Assembly: GCF_027587205.1 (NCBI RefSeq)
Contig: NZ_JAPDOD010000076.1
Coordinates: 1-32,997 of the forward strand
DNA from: Solirubrobacter ginsenosidimutans
GTDB taxonomy: Bacteria; Actinomycetota; Thermoleophilia; Solirubrobacterales; Solirubrobacteraceae
Reading direction: 5' to 3'
Length of the DNA stretch: 32,997 nucleotides
The notes beneath the pieces are model-generated. The model did not search any database. It was not told the DNA's origin and saw only the letters and a program-made list of their open reading frames with translations. Numbering within the stretch: the stretch's first letter is position 1; the number at the start of each line of letters is the position of its first letter. The position numbers and the translations under genes are program-made. Positions 6,754 to 18,778 of the stretch are shown here, in pieces.

Positions 6754-9413
6754 CTAGGCGGCCAGCAGGGCGCGGTTGCGGCCGGCGTGCTTGGCCTCAT
6801 ACAGCGCGGCGTCGGCGCGCGCGAGCAGCTGCATGGCGTCCTCGCCGCCATCCCACACGGCCACGCCGGCGGACGCGGTCTGGCCGAGCGGAACGACCTC
6901 CAGGAGCCGTTCGATGACCGTCATCGCGCCCTCCTCGTCGGAGTGCGGGAGCAGCACCGCGAACTCCTCGCCGCCGTAGCGCGCGAGCGTGTCGGTGGCC
7001 CGCAGGGCGGGGCGCCAGGCGATCGCGGTGGCCGCCAGCAGCTGGTCCCCGGCCTGGTGGCCGTGGTGGTCGTTGAAGGCCTTGAAGCGGTCGAGGTCGA
7101 GCATCGCCAGGCAGAGGTTCCCGCCGTGGCGGCGGGCACGGGCGATCTCGCGCTCGAGATCCTCGTCCCACACGCGGCGGTTGGGGAGGCCGGTGAGCGC
7201 GTCGGTGCGCGCGGTCGCCTGCAGCTGGACGAGCAGGTCGGTGCGCTGGATCGTGATCGCGGCCTCGGAGGCGAGCAGCTGCAGCAGCCCTTCCTCGCGG
7301 TCGGAGAGCTCGCGGCGCGGCGTGTTCCAGCTCACGGCCATGACGCCGACGGTGCGCTCGTCCTGGACGATCGGCACCCAGGCGCCGGACTGCGCACCGG
7401 TCCGCTCGTTCCAGCGGAACTTCACGCGCGGGTCGGTGAGGACGTCGGCGGCGAAGCCCAGGTCGCCGGTGTGGAACGCGTCCCCGAGCCCCGACTTCAC
7501 GGCCAGCGACGCGGTCATGCCGCGCAGCGCGGCGCCGATCGAGGCCGTCACCTCGAGCTCCTCGTTCGAGCCCGTGGGTTCCCACAGCATCACCGAGGAG
7601 GCCGAGGCGACGTCGCGCACGGCGCGGGTCAGCGTCATCCGCGCCCCGTAGTGGTCGGACTGGCCGGCCAGCTCGTGCGCGATCGCGGACAGCTTCTTCA
7701 GGTCGGCGGCCTGCTCCGCGGCGCGGCCCTCGGCCTCGCGCCGCTGCAGGAACTGGGTGACGTGGCCGCCGATCGCCTCGAGCAGGCGGACGAGGCCGGG
7801 CTCGGGCTCGCGCGGCGTGCGCGAGACCAGGATCACGACGCCCACCGGCACGCCCGCCGTGCGCAAGGGCAGCGCGGCGGCCGAGCGGATCCCATCGCCG
7901 ATGCTCTCGTCCGCGCGGGCGGGGTCGGCGATCTCGGCCTTCCACTGCGGCACGCGCGACATCCACGCCTGGCCCGGGAGGCCGTCGCCCACCTCGTAGC
8001 CGGAGCGGGCACCGGCGGCCATGAAGCGATCGAGCCGGACGCCCGCGGCGGTCCAGTCGGCGGTGCGGCGCAGGCGCTCGTCGCCCGCCATCTGCCACAG
8101 CTCGGCGCCGTCCCAGCCCAGCTCGACGCCCAGCGCCTCGAGCAGGCCCTGACCCATGTCCGCGAGCCCGTCGGCGCTCGAGAGCAGCCGCATGACCGCG
8201 CTTTCCGCGGCCCCGTGCTGGAGCGCGCGCTGCGTGTCGGTGACGTCGCGCATGACGCCCACGAACCCGGTCGGCAGGCCGTCCCAGCCGCTGATGGCGC
8301 GCACCTGGACCTCGGCCCACCGCTCGGCCCCGCTGGTGGTGATGAAGCGATGCCGCAGCCGCGCGTCGGCGCGCTCGCCGGCCAGCATCGGCGCGAAGGC
8401 GTGGGCGTGGGCGGTGCGGTCCTCCGGATGGACGAAGTCCCAGCACGGAAGCCCGAGCGTCGCCTCGACGCTGTGCCCCGTCGCAGCCGTCCAGTTCTCC
8501 GAGAGATGTGTCCAGCGGCCCTGTCCGTCGGTCTCGAAGACGCAGTCGACCATGCTCTCGACGACGCGGCGGTGGCGCTCCTCGCTGCGCCGCAGGCGGC
8601 CCTCGGCGTCGCGGAACGCGGTGAGGTCCGCGTTGACGACGACGGCGCCGAGCTTGCGTCCTTCCGGGGTCGTGATCGGGCCGCCGCTGGCGAGCAGCGC
8701 CAGCGTGCCGACCGGGGTGTCGACCCGCATCTCGACGTCGCGCACCTCCTCGCCGCGCAGCGCGCGCAGCAGCGGCGCCTCGTGCGGCCCGAACGGCTCG
8801 CCGTCGGGGTGCTTGAGCCCGAACGCCTCGGCCCATTCGAGCGGGTGCAGGTCGAGCTTGCCCGCGGTGTGGCGGCCGCCGAAGTCGACGATCGTGCCCT
8901 CGGCGTCGGCGACGATGACCCGCTCGCCGAGCTGCTTGAGCACGGCGGAGAGGAACCCGCGCTGCTCTTCGAGCGAGTGCTGCAGGCGCTTCTCCTCGCC
9001 GATGTCGCGGATCGCGAGCATCGCGTGGGTGACCGCGCCGTCGGTCTCGCGGTACGGCACGCAGTCGATCCGGTAGATCGTGACCGAGCGCACGCTGGCC
9101 CATTCCAGCGTCTGCGACTCACCCGCCAAGGCGGCCTCGACGCACGGTCGCAGCTCCTCGATGCGGTCCTGGGGGATGACGTCGGCGAGCTTGCGCCCGA
9201 TGACCTCGGTCGGGGACCAGTGGGGCGAGAGCGCGTCGCCCTCGAAGAGCGTGAAGCGCAGGTCGCGATCGACGAGGCCGATCGCCGTGTCGGGCCACTG
9301 CGCGGCGAGCATCCGGTAGCGATGCTCCGAGACCCGGGCGCGGGCGGCGGCGCGATGCGCGAGCGCCGCCGTGAGGATCGCCACGGCGGCGAGGAGCAGC
9401 AGCACGACCTCCA

Positions 9414-9414
<1 letters not shown>
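6754..9414 (-). CDS. PAS/GAF-domain diguanylate cyclase
   Basis: An 886-residue sensor that makes c-di-GMP from two GTP. One N-terminal membrane segment (about 3-20) is followed by PAS-like domains at about 30-140, 150-270 and 280-395 (the last with ENWTAATGHSVEATLGLPCW and a PAC tail SGWDGLPTGFVGVMRDVTD). GAF-like domains sit at about 410-560 and 575-725, and a GGDEF domain at about 735-885. The catalytic signature is intact: DALTGLPNRR, the metal-binding LAMLDLDRFK, and RYGGEEFAVLLP. The product-inhibition site RATD lies exactly five residues before GGEEF. There is no EAL or HD-GYP domain. The ATG overlaps the last base of the histidine kinase stop (TGATG); a GTG one codon earlier (9417) is also possible. 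Co-translation with the kinase suggests one sensory pathway. The signal is unknown. Confidence 0.93.
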
Positions 9415-12512
<3,098 letters not shown>

Positions 12513-12598
12513 CGCTCAGTACCATCCATCGGCCGGAACGGGCCCGGGCTGCAATCGAGCTGCCGCCTCGCGCGTCAGGACACGGACCCCGGACCCCT

Positions 12599-13801
12599 AT
12601 GAAGATCCTGATCGTGGACGACGAGCCGGGCACGAGACTCACGGTCGCCGCGACCGTCGAGCGCCTTGGGCACCGCGCGCTGCAGGCCGCCGACGGCGCC
12701 GAGGCGTTCAACGCCTTCGAGATGTTCCGGCCCGAGGTCCTCATCACCGACTGGGAGATGCCGGGCATGAGCGGGAGCGAGCTCGCCGCCCGGATCCGCT
12801 CGACCGAGGCCAACTACACGTACATCATGGTTTTGACGGGCCGCGCGGACGAGAGCGCCTCGCGCGAGGCGGTGCAGCTCGGCGCCGACGACGTGCTCTC
12901 AAAGCCCCCTGACGCGGCCGAGATCGAGCGTGGGCTGATCGCGGCCGAGCGGATCACGGCGATGCACCGCCGCTTGGATGCCGACGCGCGCGTCGACACG
13001 CTCACGAGCGCCGGCTCGCGCTCGCGCCTGGATGAGGATCTCGCGGCGCTGTGCGCGCGGGTGGTGCGCTACGGGCACGCGTACTGCGTGGCGATGGTGG
13101 GCGTCGAGCCCCCGACCAACGACGTGCTCGCGCGCGCCGGGCGAGCGCTGGTGACGGAGATCCGCTCCGGCGACGCGGTGTACCGGTCGGGGACCAAGCA
13201 GTTCGTCGTGCTGCTGCCCGAGCAGGCGCTGGACACCGCCAACCTCGCCGCCGCGCGGCTGCGGCGCGCGGTCGAGAGCGCGGTGCCCCACGAGACCGCG
13301 GTCAGCGTCGGGATCGTCACGACCGCGGGAGCGACGCCCGAGCCCGCGGCGCTGCTCGACCTGGCCGAGGCCGCCCGCGCGCGATCGGAACAGACCGGCG
13401 GCGTCGAGGACTCGCAGTCGGTGAGCGCCGGGCAGGCGCTGCGGCTGATCGTCGCCGACGACGACCCCGTCTCACGGCTGATGCTCGGCGCGATCCTCAA
13501 GCGCGAGCCCGGCTTCGAGGTCGTGGGCGAGGCGGCGGACGCCGGACAGGCGGTCGAGCTCGCGCTGCGGCGGCGGCCGGACGTCGTGCTGCTCGACGTC
13601 GACATGCCGGGCGGCGGCGGTGCGCGCGCGGCGGTTCAGATCCGCGAAGGGCTGCCCGAGGTCCGGATCGTGGCGATCAGCGCCGACGACTCACAGAGCA
13701 CGCAGTACGACATGATGCGCGCGGGCGCGGTGGGCTTCCTCACGAAGGGCTCGCCGGACGACGAGATCCTCCGCGTGATCCGCTCGTCCGTCCGATGGTG
13801 A
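12599..13801 (+). CDS. Response regulator with REC - degenerate GGDEF - REC architecture
   Basis: A 400-residue cytoplasmic protein. Receiver 1 (residues 1-118) has the acidic pair VDDEP, phospho-acceptor Asp51 in LITDWEMPG, and Lys102 in LSKPPD. Residues about 130-268 align by eye with a GGDEF domain: DTLTSAGSRSRLDEDL matches DxLTxxxNR, and YRSGTKQFVVLLP replaces RYGGEEFAVLLP. The catalytic signature is therefore GTKQF, and the metal-binding Asp segment is also lost, so cyclase activity is not expected. An RSGD motif lies five residues before GTKQF, the same spacing as the inhibitory c-di-GMP site. Receiver 2 (about 281-400) has ADDDP, Asp333 in LLDVDMPG and Lys383. No DNA-binding domain is present. 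It is probably the output of the divergent kinase and may bind c-di-GMP. Confidence 0.9.
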   Translation: MKILIVDDEPGTRLTVAATVERLGHRALQAADGAEAFNAFEMFRPEVLITDWEMPGMSGSELAARIRSTEANYTYIMVLTGRADESASREAVQLGADDVLSKPPDAAEIERGLIAAERITAMHRRLDADARVDTLTSAGSRSRLDEDLAALCARVVRYGHAYCVAMVGVEPPTNDVLARAGRALVTEIRSGDAVYRSGTKQFVVLLPEQALDTANLAAARLRRAVESAVPHETAVSVGIVTTAGATPEPAALLDLAEAARARSEQTGGVEDSQSVSAGQALRLIVADDDPVSRLMLGAILKREPGFEVVGEAADAGQAVELALRRRPDVVLLDVDMPGGGGARAAVQIREGLPEVRIVAISADDSQSTQYDMMRAGAVGFLTKGSPDDEILRVIRSSVRW

Positions 13802-13830
13802 ACCGACTTAAGGTCGGATGATCGGGGTGG

Positions 13831-13856
13831 GGCGGAGGGGATGTCCGCCTTTAATG
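13831..13856 (+). terminator. Hairpin terminator after the response regulator gene
   Basis: A stem GGCGGA / TCCGCC with a 7-base loop is followed by TTTAAT, a short T-rich run by the standards of this GC-rich sequence. It lies between convergent genes, 30 bases after the response regulator stop. Confidence 0.55.
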
Positions 13857-13857
13857 A

Positions 13858-14073
13858 CTACTCGACGCTGGCGAAGGGGGGAAAGTCCCCCGTGATGCGC
13901 ATGCGCCGGCGGTCGCGAATCTCGCGCTGGCCGCCGCCCGTGGAGCCCGGCAGCCTGCGTTCCTTCTTGCGGCGGTCGACGATGACGGTCACGTTCGGAT
14001 CGTCTTCGTAATAGTCAGCGAGTTTGGGGTAGAGCTCGTCGGCCAACGGCTCCGGTACGACGCAATAGATCAC
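13858..14073 (-). CDS. Small hypothetical protein, 71 residues
   Basis: The product starts MIYCVVPEPLADELYPKLAD and contains a charged core, VTVIVDRRKKERR, then a Gly-rich linker and a second basic segment, REIRDRRRMRI. The Asp-Arg-Arg-x-x-Glu-Arg-Arg motif occurs in several short actinobacterial proteins of unknown role. The start is GTG, supported by TAGGAT seven bases upstream, which implies a leaderless transcript. No signal peptide or membrane segment is present. It faces the response regulator gene tail to tail, and I cannot assign a function. Confidence 0.75.
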   Translation of the reverse strand: MIYCVVPEPLADELYPKLADYYEDDPNVTVIVDRRKKERRLPGSTGGGQREIRDRRRMRITGDFPPFASVE

Positions 14074-14080
14074 GAGCGCG

Positions 14081-14086
14081 ATCCTA
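14081..14086 (-). promoter_or_regulatory. -10 box TAGGAT, leaderless-type promoter
   Basis: TAGGAT on the minus strand lies 7 bases before the GTG of the 71-residue protein. The -35 region is not clear. Confidence 0.5.
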
Positions 14087-14113
14087 GCCCGTTGACCGGT
14101 GGAAAGAGATCGG

Positions 14114-14803
14114 TCATGTGTTGACTCCGAGGTGCAGCGCGCCGCGTTCGTCGGCCGCGGCGTTGACGACCTGCTCCTCCGGGATGAGCTCCGACAGCTC
14201 GTCGCCCTGCGCGTCGCGGCGCACGCCGCCCGCCTCGTCGGACAGGTCGACCTCGAAGCGGTACCACGAGAGCTCCCACATCACGGTGATCGAAACCACC
14301 GCCGGACGCTCCGGGCGCGGACGCACGCAGACCCCCGGGGCGCCGAGCGAACGGGCGACCCCGCCGACCGTGCGGGTGTGATCGGATGCGTTGAAGACGT
14401 CGATTGCGCGCTGCATCTTGAGCTCCGCATTCGTCGGCACGGCGCGAATGTGGCTGCGCGACTCGCGGCGCGGCGGCAGCATCGGCTCCGGCAGCGGCGT
14501 CACCGGCTCGGACACCTCGACGTCGTCGTGTTGCGTCTCGCGGGCACGGTCACGGCGATTCGCCCGCAGGCGCTCCATGAACGGCCGGCGCTCGTGGCGC
14601 GGGTGGCGCATCTCGAGGTCGTCGGCGCCCGACTCGCGGATCCAGCCCTCGTGCTGCGCGCGGGCCGTGCAGAGATCGCAGACCATTCGGCGCTCCCCGC
14701 CGGCGAGGAAGTGCTCCGCGTGCTCGCCGCGCAGCAGTGTTCGCCCGCAGACGTCGCACGCGATGTCCAGCTGATTGGTCCTGATGTCCCTGGTACGAGC
14801 CAT
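14114..14803 (-). CDS. Hypothetical protein with N-terminal zinc-ribbon-like cysteines, 229 residues
   Basis: I do not recognise this family. Two Cys-x-x-Cys pairs near the N-terminus (Cys16/Cys19 in CDVCGRTLLRGEH and Cys42/Cys45 in MVCDLCTARA) form a likely zinc ribbon. A charged, probably disordered Arg/Glu stretch covers residues 60-115. A compact C-terminal domain (about 120-229) contains KMQRAIDVFNASDHTRTVGG, SLGAPGVCVRP and SITVMWELSWYRFEVDLSDE, which suggest a mixed alpha/beta fold. A role in nucleic-acid or protein binding is possible but unproven. A TATCCT box 14 bases before the ATG would leave a very short 5' leader. It ends 40 bases before the next minus-strand start. Confidence 0.8.
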   Translation of the reverse strand: MARTRDIRTNQLDIACDVCGRTLLRGEHAEHFLAGGERRMVCDLCTARAQHEGWIRESGADDLEMRHPRHERRPFMERLRANRRDRARETQHDDVEVSEPVTPLPEPMLPPRRESRSHIRAVPTNAELKMQRAIDVFNASDHTRTVGGVARSLGAPGVCVRPRPERPAVVSITVMWELSWYRFEVDLSDEAGGVRRDAQGDELSELIPEEQVVNAAADERGALHLGVNT

Positions 14804-14853
14804 GACTTGGGAGGGCGAGGATAGCGTCGGGCCGTCCTCGCCCCCGCAGGTCT

Positions 14854-16917
14854 CTATGCGACGGCTTCCGCTTCTTCCTTGGCCTTGTCGGCGACCTTCT
14901 GCGCCAGGTGGCTCGGGATCTCCTCGTAGCGCAGGAACTCGAGCGTGTACTCGCCCTGGCCGCTGGTCATCGAGCGCAGGTCGGGCGCGTAGGCGAGCAT
15001 CTCGCTCATCGGCACCTCGGCCTTGACGTCGGTCATGCCGCCGACCGCCTCGGTGCCCAGCGGGCGCCCGCGGCGGGAGCTCAGGTCGCCCATCACGTCA
15101 CCGACCGAATCGTCGGGCACCGAGCAGGTGACGAGCATGATCGGCTCCAGCAGCACCGCGCCCGCCTGCTCGAGCGCCTGGCGCATCGCCAGCGAGCCGG
15201 CGAGCTTGAAGGCCATCTCCGAGCTGTCGACGGTGTGGAAGGAGCCGTCGAAGAGCTTTACGCGCACGCCCTTGACCGGATAGCCGGCCACGGCGCCCTG
15301 CTGCATCGCCTCGAGCACGCCCTTCTCGACGGCGGGGATGAACCCGTTGGGGATCACGCCGCCCTTGATGGCGTTGACGAACTCGAACTCGCCGCTGGCC
15401 AGTGGCTCGATCTCGATGTGGCAATCGCCGAACTGGCCGCGGCCGCCGGTCTGCTTCTTGTGGCGCCCGTGGGCCTTCGCCGAGCCGCGGATCGTCTCCT
15501 GGTAGGGCACCCGCGGCGGCTTGAGCGTGACCTCGGCGCCGAAGCGGCTCTTCATCCGGTCGACGATCACCTCGACGTGGATCTGGCTCAGCCCGGCGAC
15601 GATCTGCTCGCCGGTCTGCTCGTCGCGGTGCAGGTCGATCGTCGGGTCCTCTTCCTGCAGGCGCCGCAGGGCGGTGTGGACCTTGTCCTCGTCGCCCTTG
15701 TTCTTGGGCTCCATGGCAAAGGCCATGACCGGGGCGGGGAGCTTGATGCGCGGCATGTGGATCGGCTGGTCGCGCGCCGCCAGCCAGTCGCCGGCGTGGG
15801 TCTCCTTGAGCTTGGCGACCGCGCCGATGTCTCCCGGGCCGAAGGCGTCGGCGTGGCTGACCTCCTTGCCGCGCGGCACCAGCAGCTGGCCCACGCGCTC
15901 CTTGTGATGCGTGCGGGTGTTCATCACCTGCGTGTCGTGCGTCATCGTGCCCTGATAGACGCGGAAGAGGTTGATCCGGCCGGCAAACGGGTCCGCGCGG
16001 GTCTTGAAGACGTAGGCGAACATCTCGCCCTCGGGGTCGGGCTCGAGGTGGAAGCCCTCTTCGACCTGGACGCGTTCGTGCTGGGCCGGGGACGGGAGAT
16101 CGTCGACGATCGCGTCCAGGAGCCGGTTCGCGCCCAGGCGGGTCGTCGCCACGCCGCAGGTCACCGGGAAGATGTGGCCGTGGTCGGTGCCGTCCTCGAG
16201 CGCGGTGACGATCTCCTCGTGCGAGATCTCCTCGCCCTCCAGATAGCGCTCCATCAGCGCCTCGGAGTTCTCGGCGACCTCGTCCATCAGCTTCTCGCGG
16301 TACTCCTGTGCGGTGTCGGCGAGCGCGTCCGGGATCGGGATCTCGGTGCAACTGCCGCTCTCGTCGTAGGCGTAGGCCTTCATGTCCACGAGGTCGATCA
16401 GGCCGCTGAGCTCGTGCTCGGCGCCGATCGGGATCTCGGTGGCGACGACGTGCTGCCCGAAGGCGTCCTTGAGCGAATCGAGCGTCCGGAAGAAGTCAGC
16501 CCGCTCGCGATCGAGCATGTTCACGTAGACCAACCGCGCCACGCCGAGCTCCTCCGCGCGCTCCCAGAGCCGCCGCGTGGAGATCTCGACGCCCATCACG
16601 CCGTTGACCACGAAGATCGCGGACTCGCACACGCGCAGGGCGCCCAGGGCGTCGGCGATGAAGCTCGGCTCCCCGGGGGTGTCGATCAGGTTGACCTTCG
16701 TGTCGCGCCACTCGAACGAGGCGAGCGACGCGGAGATGGACATGCCACGCGCCTTCTCGTCGTCGTCGGAGTCCGAGACCGTCGTTCCGTCAGCCACCGA
16801 GCCGAGCCTCGTCGTCGCACCGGCCTCGAACATCAAGGCCTCGTGCAACGACGTCTTCCCGCTCCCCCGGTGGCCCACTAGGGCCACGTTGCGGATCCTG
16901 TCTGCGGCGTGCGGCAT
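14854..16917 (-). CDS. Elongation factor G-like GTPase (EF-G2 type)
   Basis: A 687-residue EF-G homologue covering the GTPase domain, domain II and domains III-V, slightly shorter than canonical EF-G. The P-loop GHRGSGKTS (residues 15-23) is intact. Two other GTPase motifs are changed: G3 reads DTPGEPSF where EF-G has DTPGHVDF, so the catalytic His is Glu; G4 reads NMLD where NKxD is expected. Domain IV/V segments such as KGGVIPNGFIPAVEKGVLEA and MSEMLAYAPDLRSMTSGQGE are well kept. Actinobacterial EF-G2 proteins also depart from EF-G at the catalytic His, and in mycobacteria EF-G2 is not a standard translocase. The ATG is preceded by a GAGAGGAG ribosome site. Longer N-terminal readings are not supported. 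A gene alone in its transcription unit is likely. Confidence 0.93.
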   Translation of the reverse strand: MPHAADRIRNVALVGHRGSGKTSLHEALMFEAGATTRLGSVADGTTVSDSDDDEKARGMSISASLASFEWRDTKVNLIDTPGEPSFIADALGALRVCESAIFVVNGVMGVEISTRRLWERAEELGVARLVYVNMLDRERADFFRTLDSLKDAFGQHVVATEIPIGAEHELSGLIDLVDMKAYAYDESGSCTEIPIPDALADTAQEYREKLMDEVAENSEALMERYLEGEEISHEEIVTALEDGTDHGHIFPVTCGVATTRLGANRLLDAIVDDLPSPAQHERVQVEEGFHLEPDPEGEMFAYVFKTRADPFAGRINLFRVYQGTMTHDTQVMNTRTHHKERVGQLLVPRGKEVSHADAFGPGDIGAVAKLKETHAGDWLAARDQPIHMPRIKLPAPVMAFAMEPKNKGDEDKVHTALRRLQEEDPTIDLHRDEQTGEQIVAGLSQIHVEVIVDRMKSRFGAEVTLKPPRVPYQETIRGSAKAHGRHKKQTGGRGQFGDCHIEIEPLASGEFEFVNAIKGGVIPNGFIPAVEKGVLEAMQQGAVAGYPVKGVRVKLFDGSFHTVDSSEMAFKLAGSLAMRQALEQAGAVLLEPIMLVTCSVPDDSVGDVMGDLSSRRGRPLGTEAVGGMTDVKAEVPMSEMLAYAPDLRSMTSGQGEYTLEFLRYEEIPSHLAQKVADKAKEEAEAVA

Positions 16918-16991
16918 GCCTGGTGCTCCTCTCTCCCTCGGAGATATGTCCGAGAAGTGAACGCTACCGCCAGCGCCGCGAGATTGTGCTC

Positions 16992-17816
16992 TTAGTCGCG
17001 AAGATTGTCGCCCTGCAGCCGCGACTTCAGGCGCAGGACCGCCTTCGTGTGCAGCTGAGAGATGCGCGATTCGGTCACGCCGAGGACCTCGCCGATCTCT
17101 CGGAGCGTCAGGTTCTCGTAGTAGTAGAGCGCGATCACGAGCTTCTCGCGCTCGGGCAGCGCGGCGATCGCGTCCGCCAGGCGGTCCTTGACCTCGGACT
17201 GGGCGAGCAGTTGCTCGGGGTCCGGGGCGTCGGGGTCCTGGAGCGTGTCGAGCAGGCTGACGGCGTCGCCGGAGGAGTCCGACACCGCCCACAGCTCGTC
17301 GAGTGCGACGACCGTGGAGGTCGAGATCTTGACCAGCGCGTCTTGGAACTCGGTCGTCGAGATCTTCAGCTCACGGGCCATCTCGTCGTCCGTGGGCGTG
17401 CGGTGCAGCTGGTGCTCGAGCTTGGCGTGGGCCTTCTCGATCTCCCGGGCACGGGCGCGAACGGACCGCGGCACCCAGTCGAGGGCGCGCAGCTCGTCGA
17501 TGATCGCGCCCTTGATGCGCGTGATCGCGTACGTCTCGAACTTGATCTCGCGAGTGAGATCGAAGCGCTCGATCGCGTTGATCAGGCCGAGCAGGCCATA
17601 GGAGATGAGATCGGCCTCTTCCACGTGCGCCGGCAGTCCGGACGACATGCGCCCAGCGACGTACTTCACAAGTGGTGAGTAGGCGACGACGAGCTGTTCG
17701 CGGGCCTTATCGCTGCCGTCGGTCTTATACCGACGCCACAGGTCCTTCAGCTCGATCGCTTTGACGTTGGTCTCCAGAGCGGCCTCTTTTTCACGCCCGC
17801 GGGTGGCTCTTGGCAT
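16992..17816 (-). CDS. FliA/WhiG-family RNA polymerase sigma factor
   Basis: A 274-residue group 3 sigma factor. Region 2 spans about residues 30-115 (VVAYSPLVKYVAGRMSSGLP, EEADLISYGLLGLINAIERF, FETYAITRIKGAIIDELR). Region 3 spans about 120-190 (SVRARAREIEKAHAKLEHQL). Region 4 spans about 215-265 (ALPEREKLVIALYYYENLTL, then EIGEVLGVTESRISQLHTKA). This is the WhiG/FliA/SigD type that controls motility or development in actinobacteria and other bacteria. No anti-sigma gene is adjacent. The ATG lies 26 bases inside the end of the Xer recombinase gene, so the two may be co-transcribed. A TAGAGT box and a GC hairpin lie just before the start and could give separate control. Confidence 0.95.
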   Translation of the reverse strand: MPRATRGREKEAALETNVKAIELKDLWRRYKTDGSDKAREQLVVAYSPLVKYVAGRMSSGLPAHVEEADLISYGLLGLINAIERFDLTREIKFETYAITRIKGAIIDELRALDWVPRSVRARAREIEKAHAKLEHQLHRTPTDDEMARELKISTTEFQDALVKISTSTVVALDELWAVSDSSGDAVSLLDTLQDPDAPDPEQLLAQSEVKDRLADAIAALPEREKLVIALYYYENLTLREIGEVLGVTESRISQLHTKAVLRLKSRLQGDNLRD

Positions 17817-18723
17817 ACGCCGCCCGAAGCCGGGCGGACTCTACCCGAGTGTAGACCTGGGTCGTCGAGATACTCGCGTGACCCAGCATCTCCTGAATGG
17901 CTCTCAGGTCGGCACCACCCTCCAGCAGATGGGTGGCGAAGGAATGACGGAGGGCGTGCGGGTGCACGCCGGTCTGTGTGCTGGCGTGGCGCGCCCACAC
18001 GCGCAGGCGCCGGCGAACGTCGCTCGTCGAGAGCCGCCTGCCGCTCTTGGACACGAACAGCGCGGTCTCGGGCTCCCCACCGGTCAATGCCGGGCGGGCG
18101 CGTTCGAGATAGGTCGCGATGCTGCGCAGCGCGGGCTCACCAGTGGGCACGAACCTGGTCTTAGCACCCTTTCCCTCGACGCGTACCTGTTCTTGGTCGA
18201 AGTTGATGCTGGTGACATCGAGATCCACCAGCTCCTCGGCGCGCAGACCGCTCGAGTAGGCGAGCTCGAACAGGGCGCGATCGCGCTGCTCGAGCGGGGT
18301 CGAGGCGGGGATCTTCTCGAGCAGGCGGGCGACGTCGTCCGGTTTCAGGGTTTTCGGCAGCGTCTGCGGCAGCTTGGGCGCCGGGATCAGGTCGGCGGGG
18401 TTGCTGGCCACGACGCCGTGCTCGAGCAGCGAGCGGAACAGGCTGCGGATCGAGGCCAGCTTGCGCGCCATCGTCCGCGGCGCCGCGCCGCGCTGGCTCA
18501 GCCGCGCCGCCCACCGGCGCAGGACCTTGTAGTCGACCTGGTCCGGAAGCAGACCGTTGGCCGTCGCCCACGACGCGAGCTCTGCGGCGTCGGTCCCGTA
18601 GGCCTTACGGGTGCGCTCGGCCGAGCCGCGGCGCTGGAGGTCCGCGTCGAAGGTCCGCAGGGCCTCCCGCCAAGGCTCGGAGACCGCCGCCGTACCCTGG
18701 GTGGGCGTGAGCGCCTTCTTCAT
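17791..18723 (-). CDS. xerC: Tyrosine recombinase XerC/XerD
   Basis: A 310-residue site-specific recombinase of the Xer type, which resolves chromosome dimers at dif sites with FtsK. The N-terminal SAM-like core-binding domain (about 20-105) precedes the catalytic domain (about 125-305). All active-site residues are visible: Arg161 in SSGLRAEEL, Lys185 in VEGKGAKTR, His256 and Arg259 in HALRHSFATHLL, His282 in LGHASISTTQ and nucleophile Tyr291. The end HPRA is typical of Xer. Whether it is XerC or XerD cannot be settled from one gene. The ATG at 18723 was chosen; a GTG four codons upstream (18735) is an alternative. It lies directly upstream of the whiG-like gene and overlaps it. Confidence 0.94.
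   Translation of the reverse strand: MKKALTPTQGTAAVSEPWREALRTFDADLQRRGSAERTRKAYGTDAAELASWATANGLLPDQVDYKVLRRWAARLSQRGAAPRTMARKLASIRSLFRSLLEHGVVASNPADLIPAPKLPQTLPKTLKPDDVARLLEKIPASTPLEQRDRALFELAYSSGLRAEELVDLDVTSINFDQEQVRVEGKGAKTRFVPTGEPALRSIATYLERARPALTGGEPETALFVSKSGRRLSTSDVRRRLRVWARHASTQTGVHPHALRHSFATHLLEGGADLRAIQEMLGHASISTTQVYTRVESARLRAAYAKSHPRA
17817..17843 (-). promoter_or_regulatory. Candidate internal promoter and hairpin just upstream of the whiG-like start
   Basis: On the minus strand TAGAGT (17843-17838) is followed by a perfect CCGCCCG-GCTT-CGGGCGG hairpin that ends three bases before the ATG. The whole element lies inside the last codons of the Xer gene. The hairpin could limit ribosome access or may simply reflect codon choice in that gene. 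Confidence 0.3.
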
Positions 18724-18778
18724 CGACACGTCCACGGGTCAGATCGCCACCCGGAACCAGCTGGTCGCACGAGGCGTC

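Noticed and set aside
14854..17292. Longer EF-G2 reading with an N-terminal extension
   Set aside because: The added residues are an out-of-frame copy of the sigma-factor region. The ribosome site and P-loop position support the ATG at 16917.
17791..18723. Integrase of a mobile element
   Set aside because: The protein has the compact Xer length and HPRA end. No attachment-site repeat, tRNA target or phage gene is nearby.
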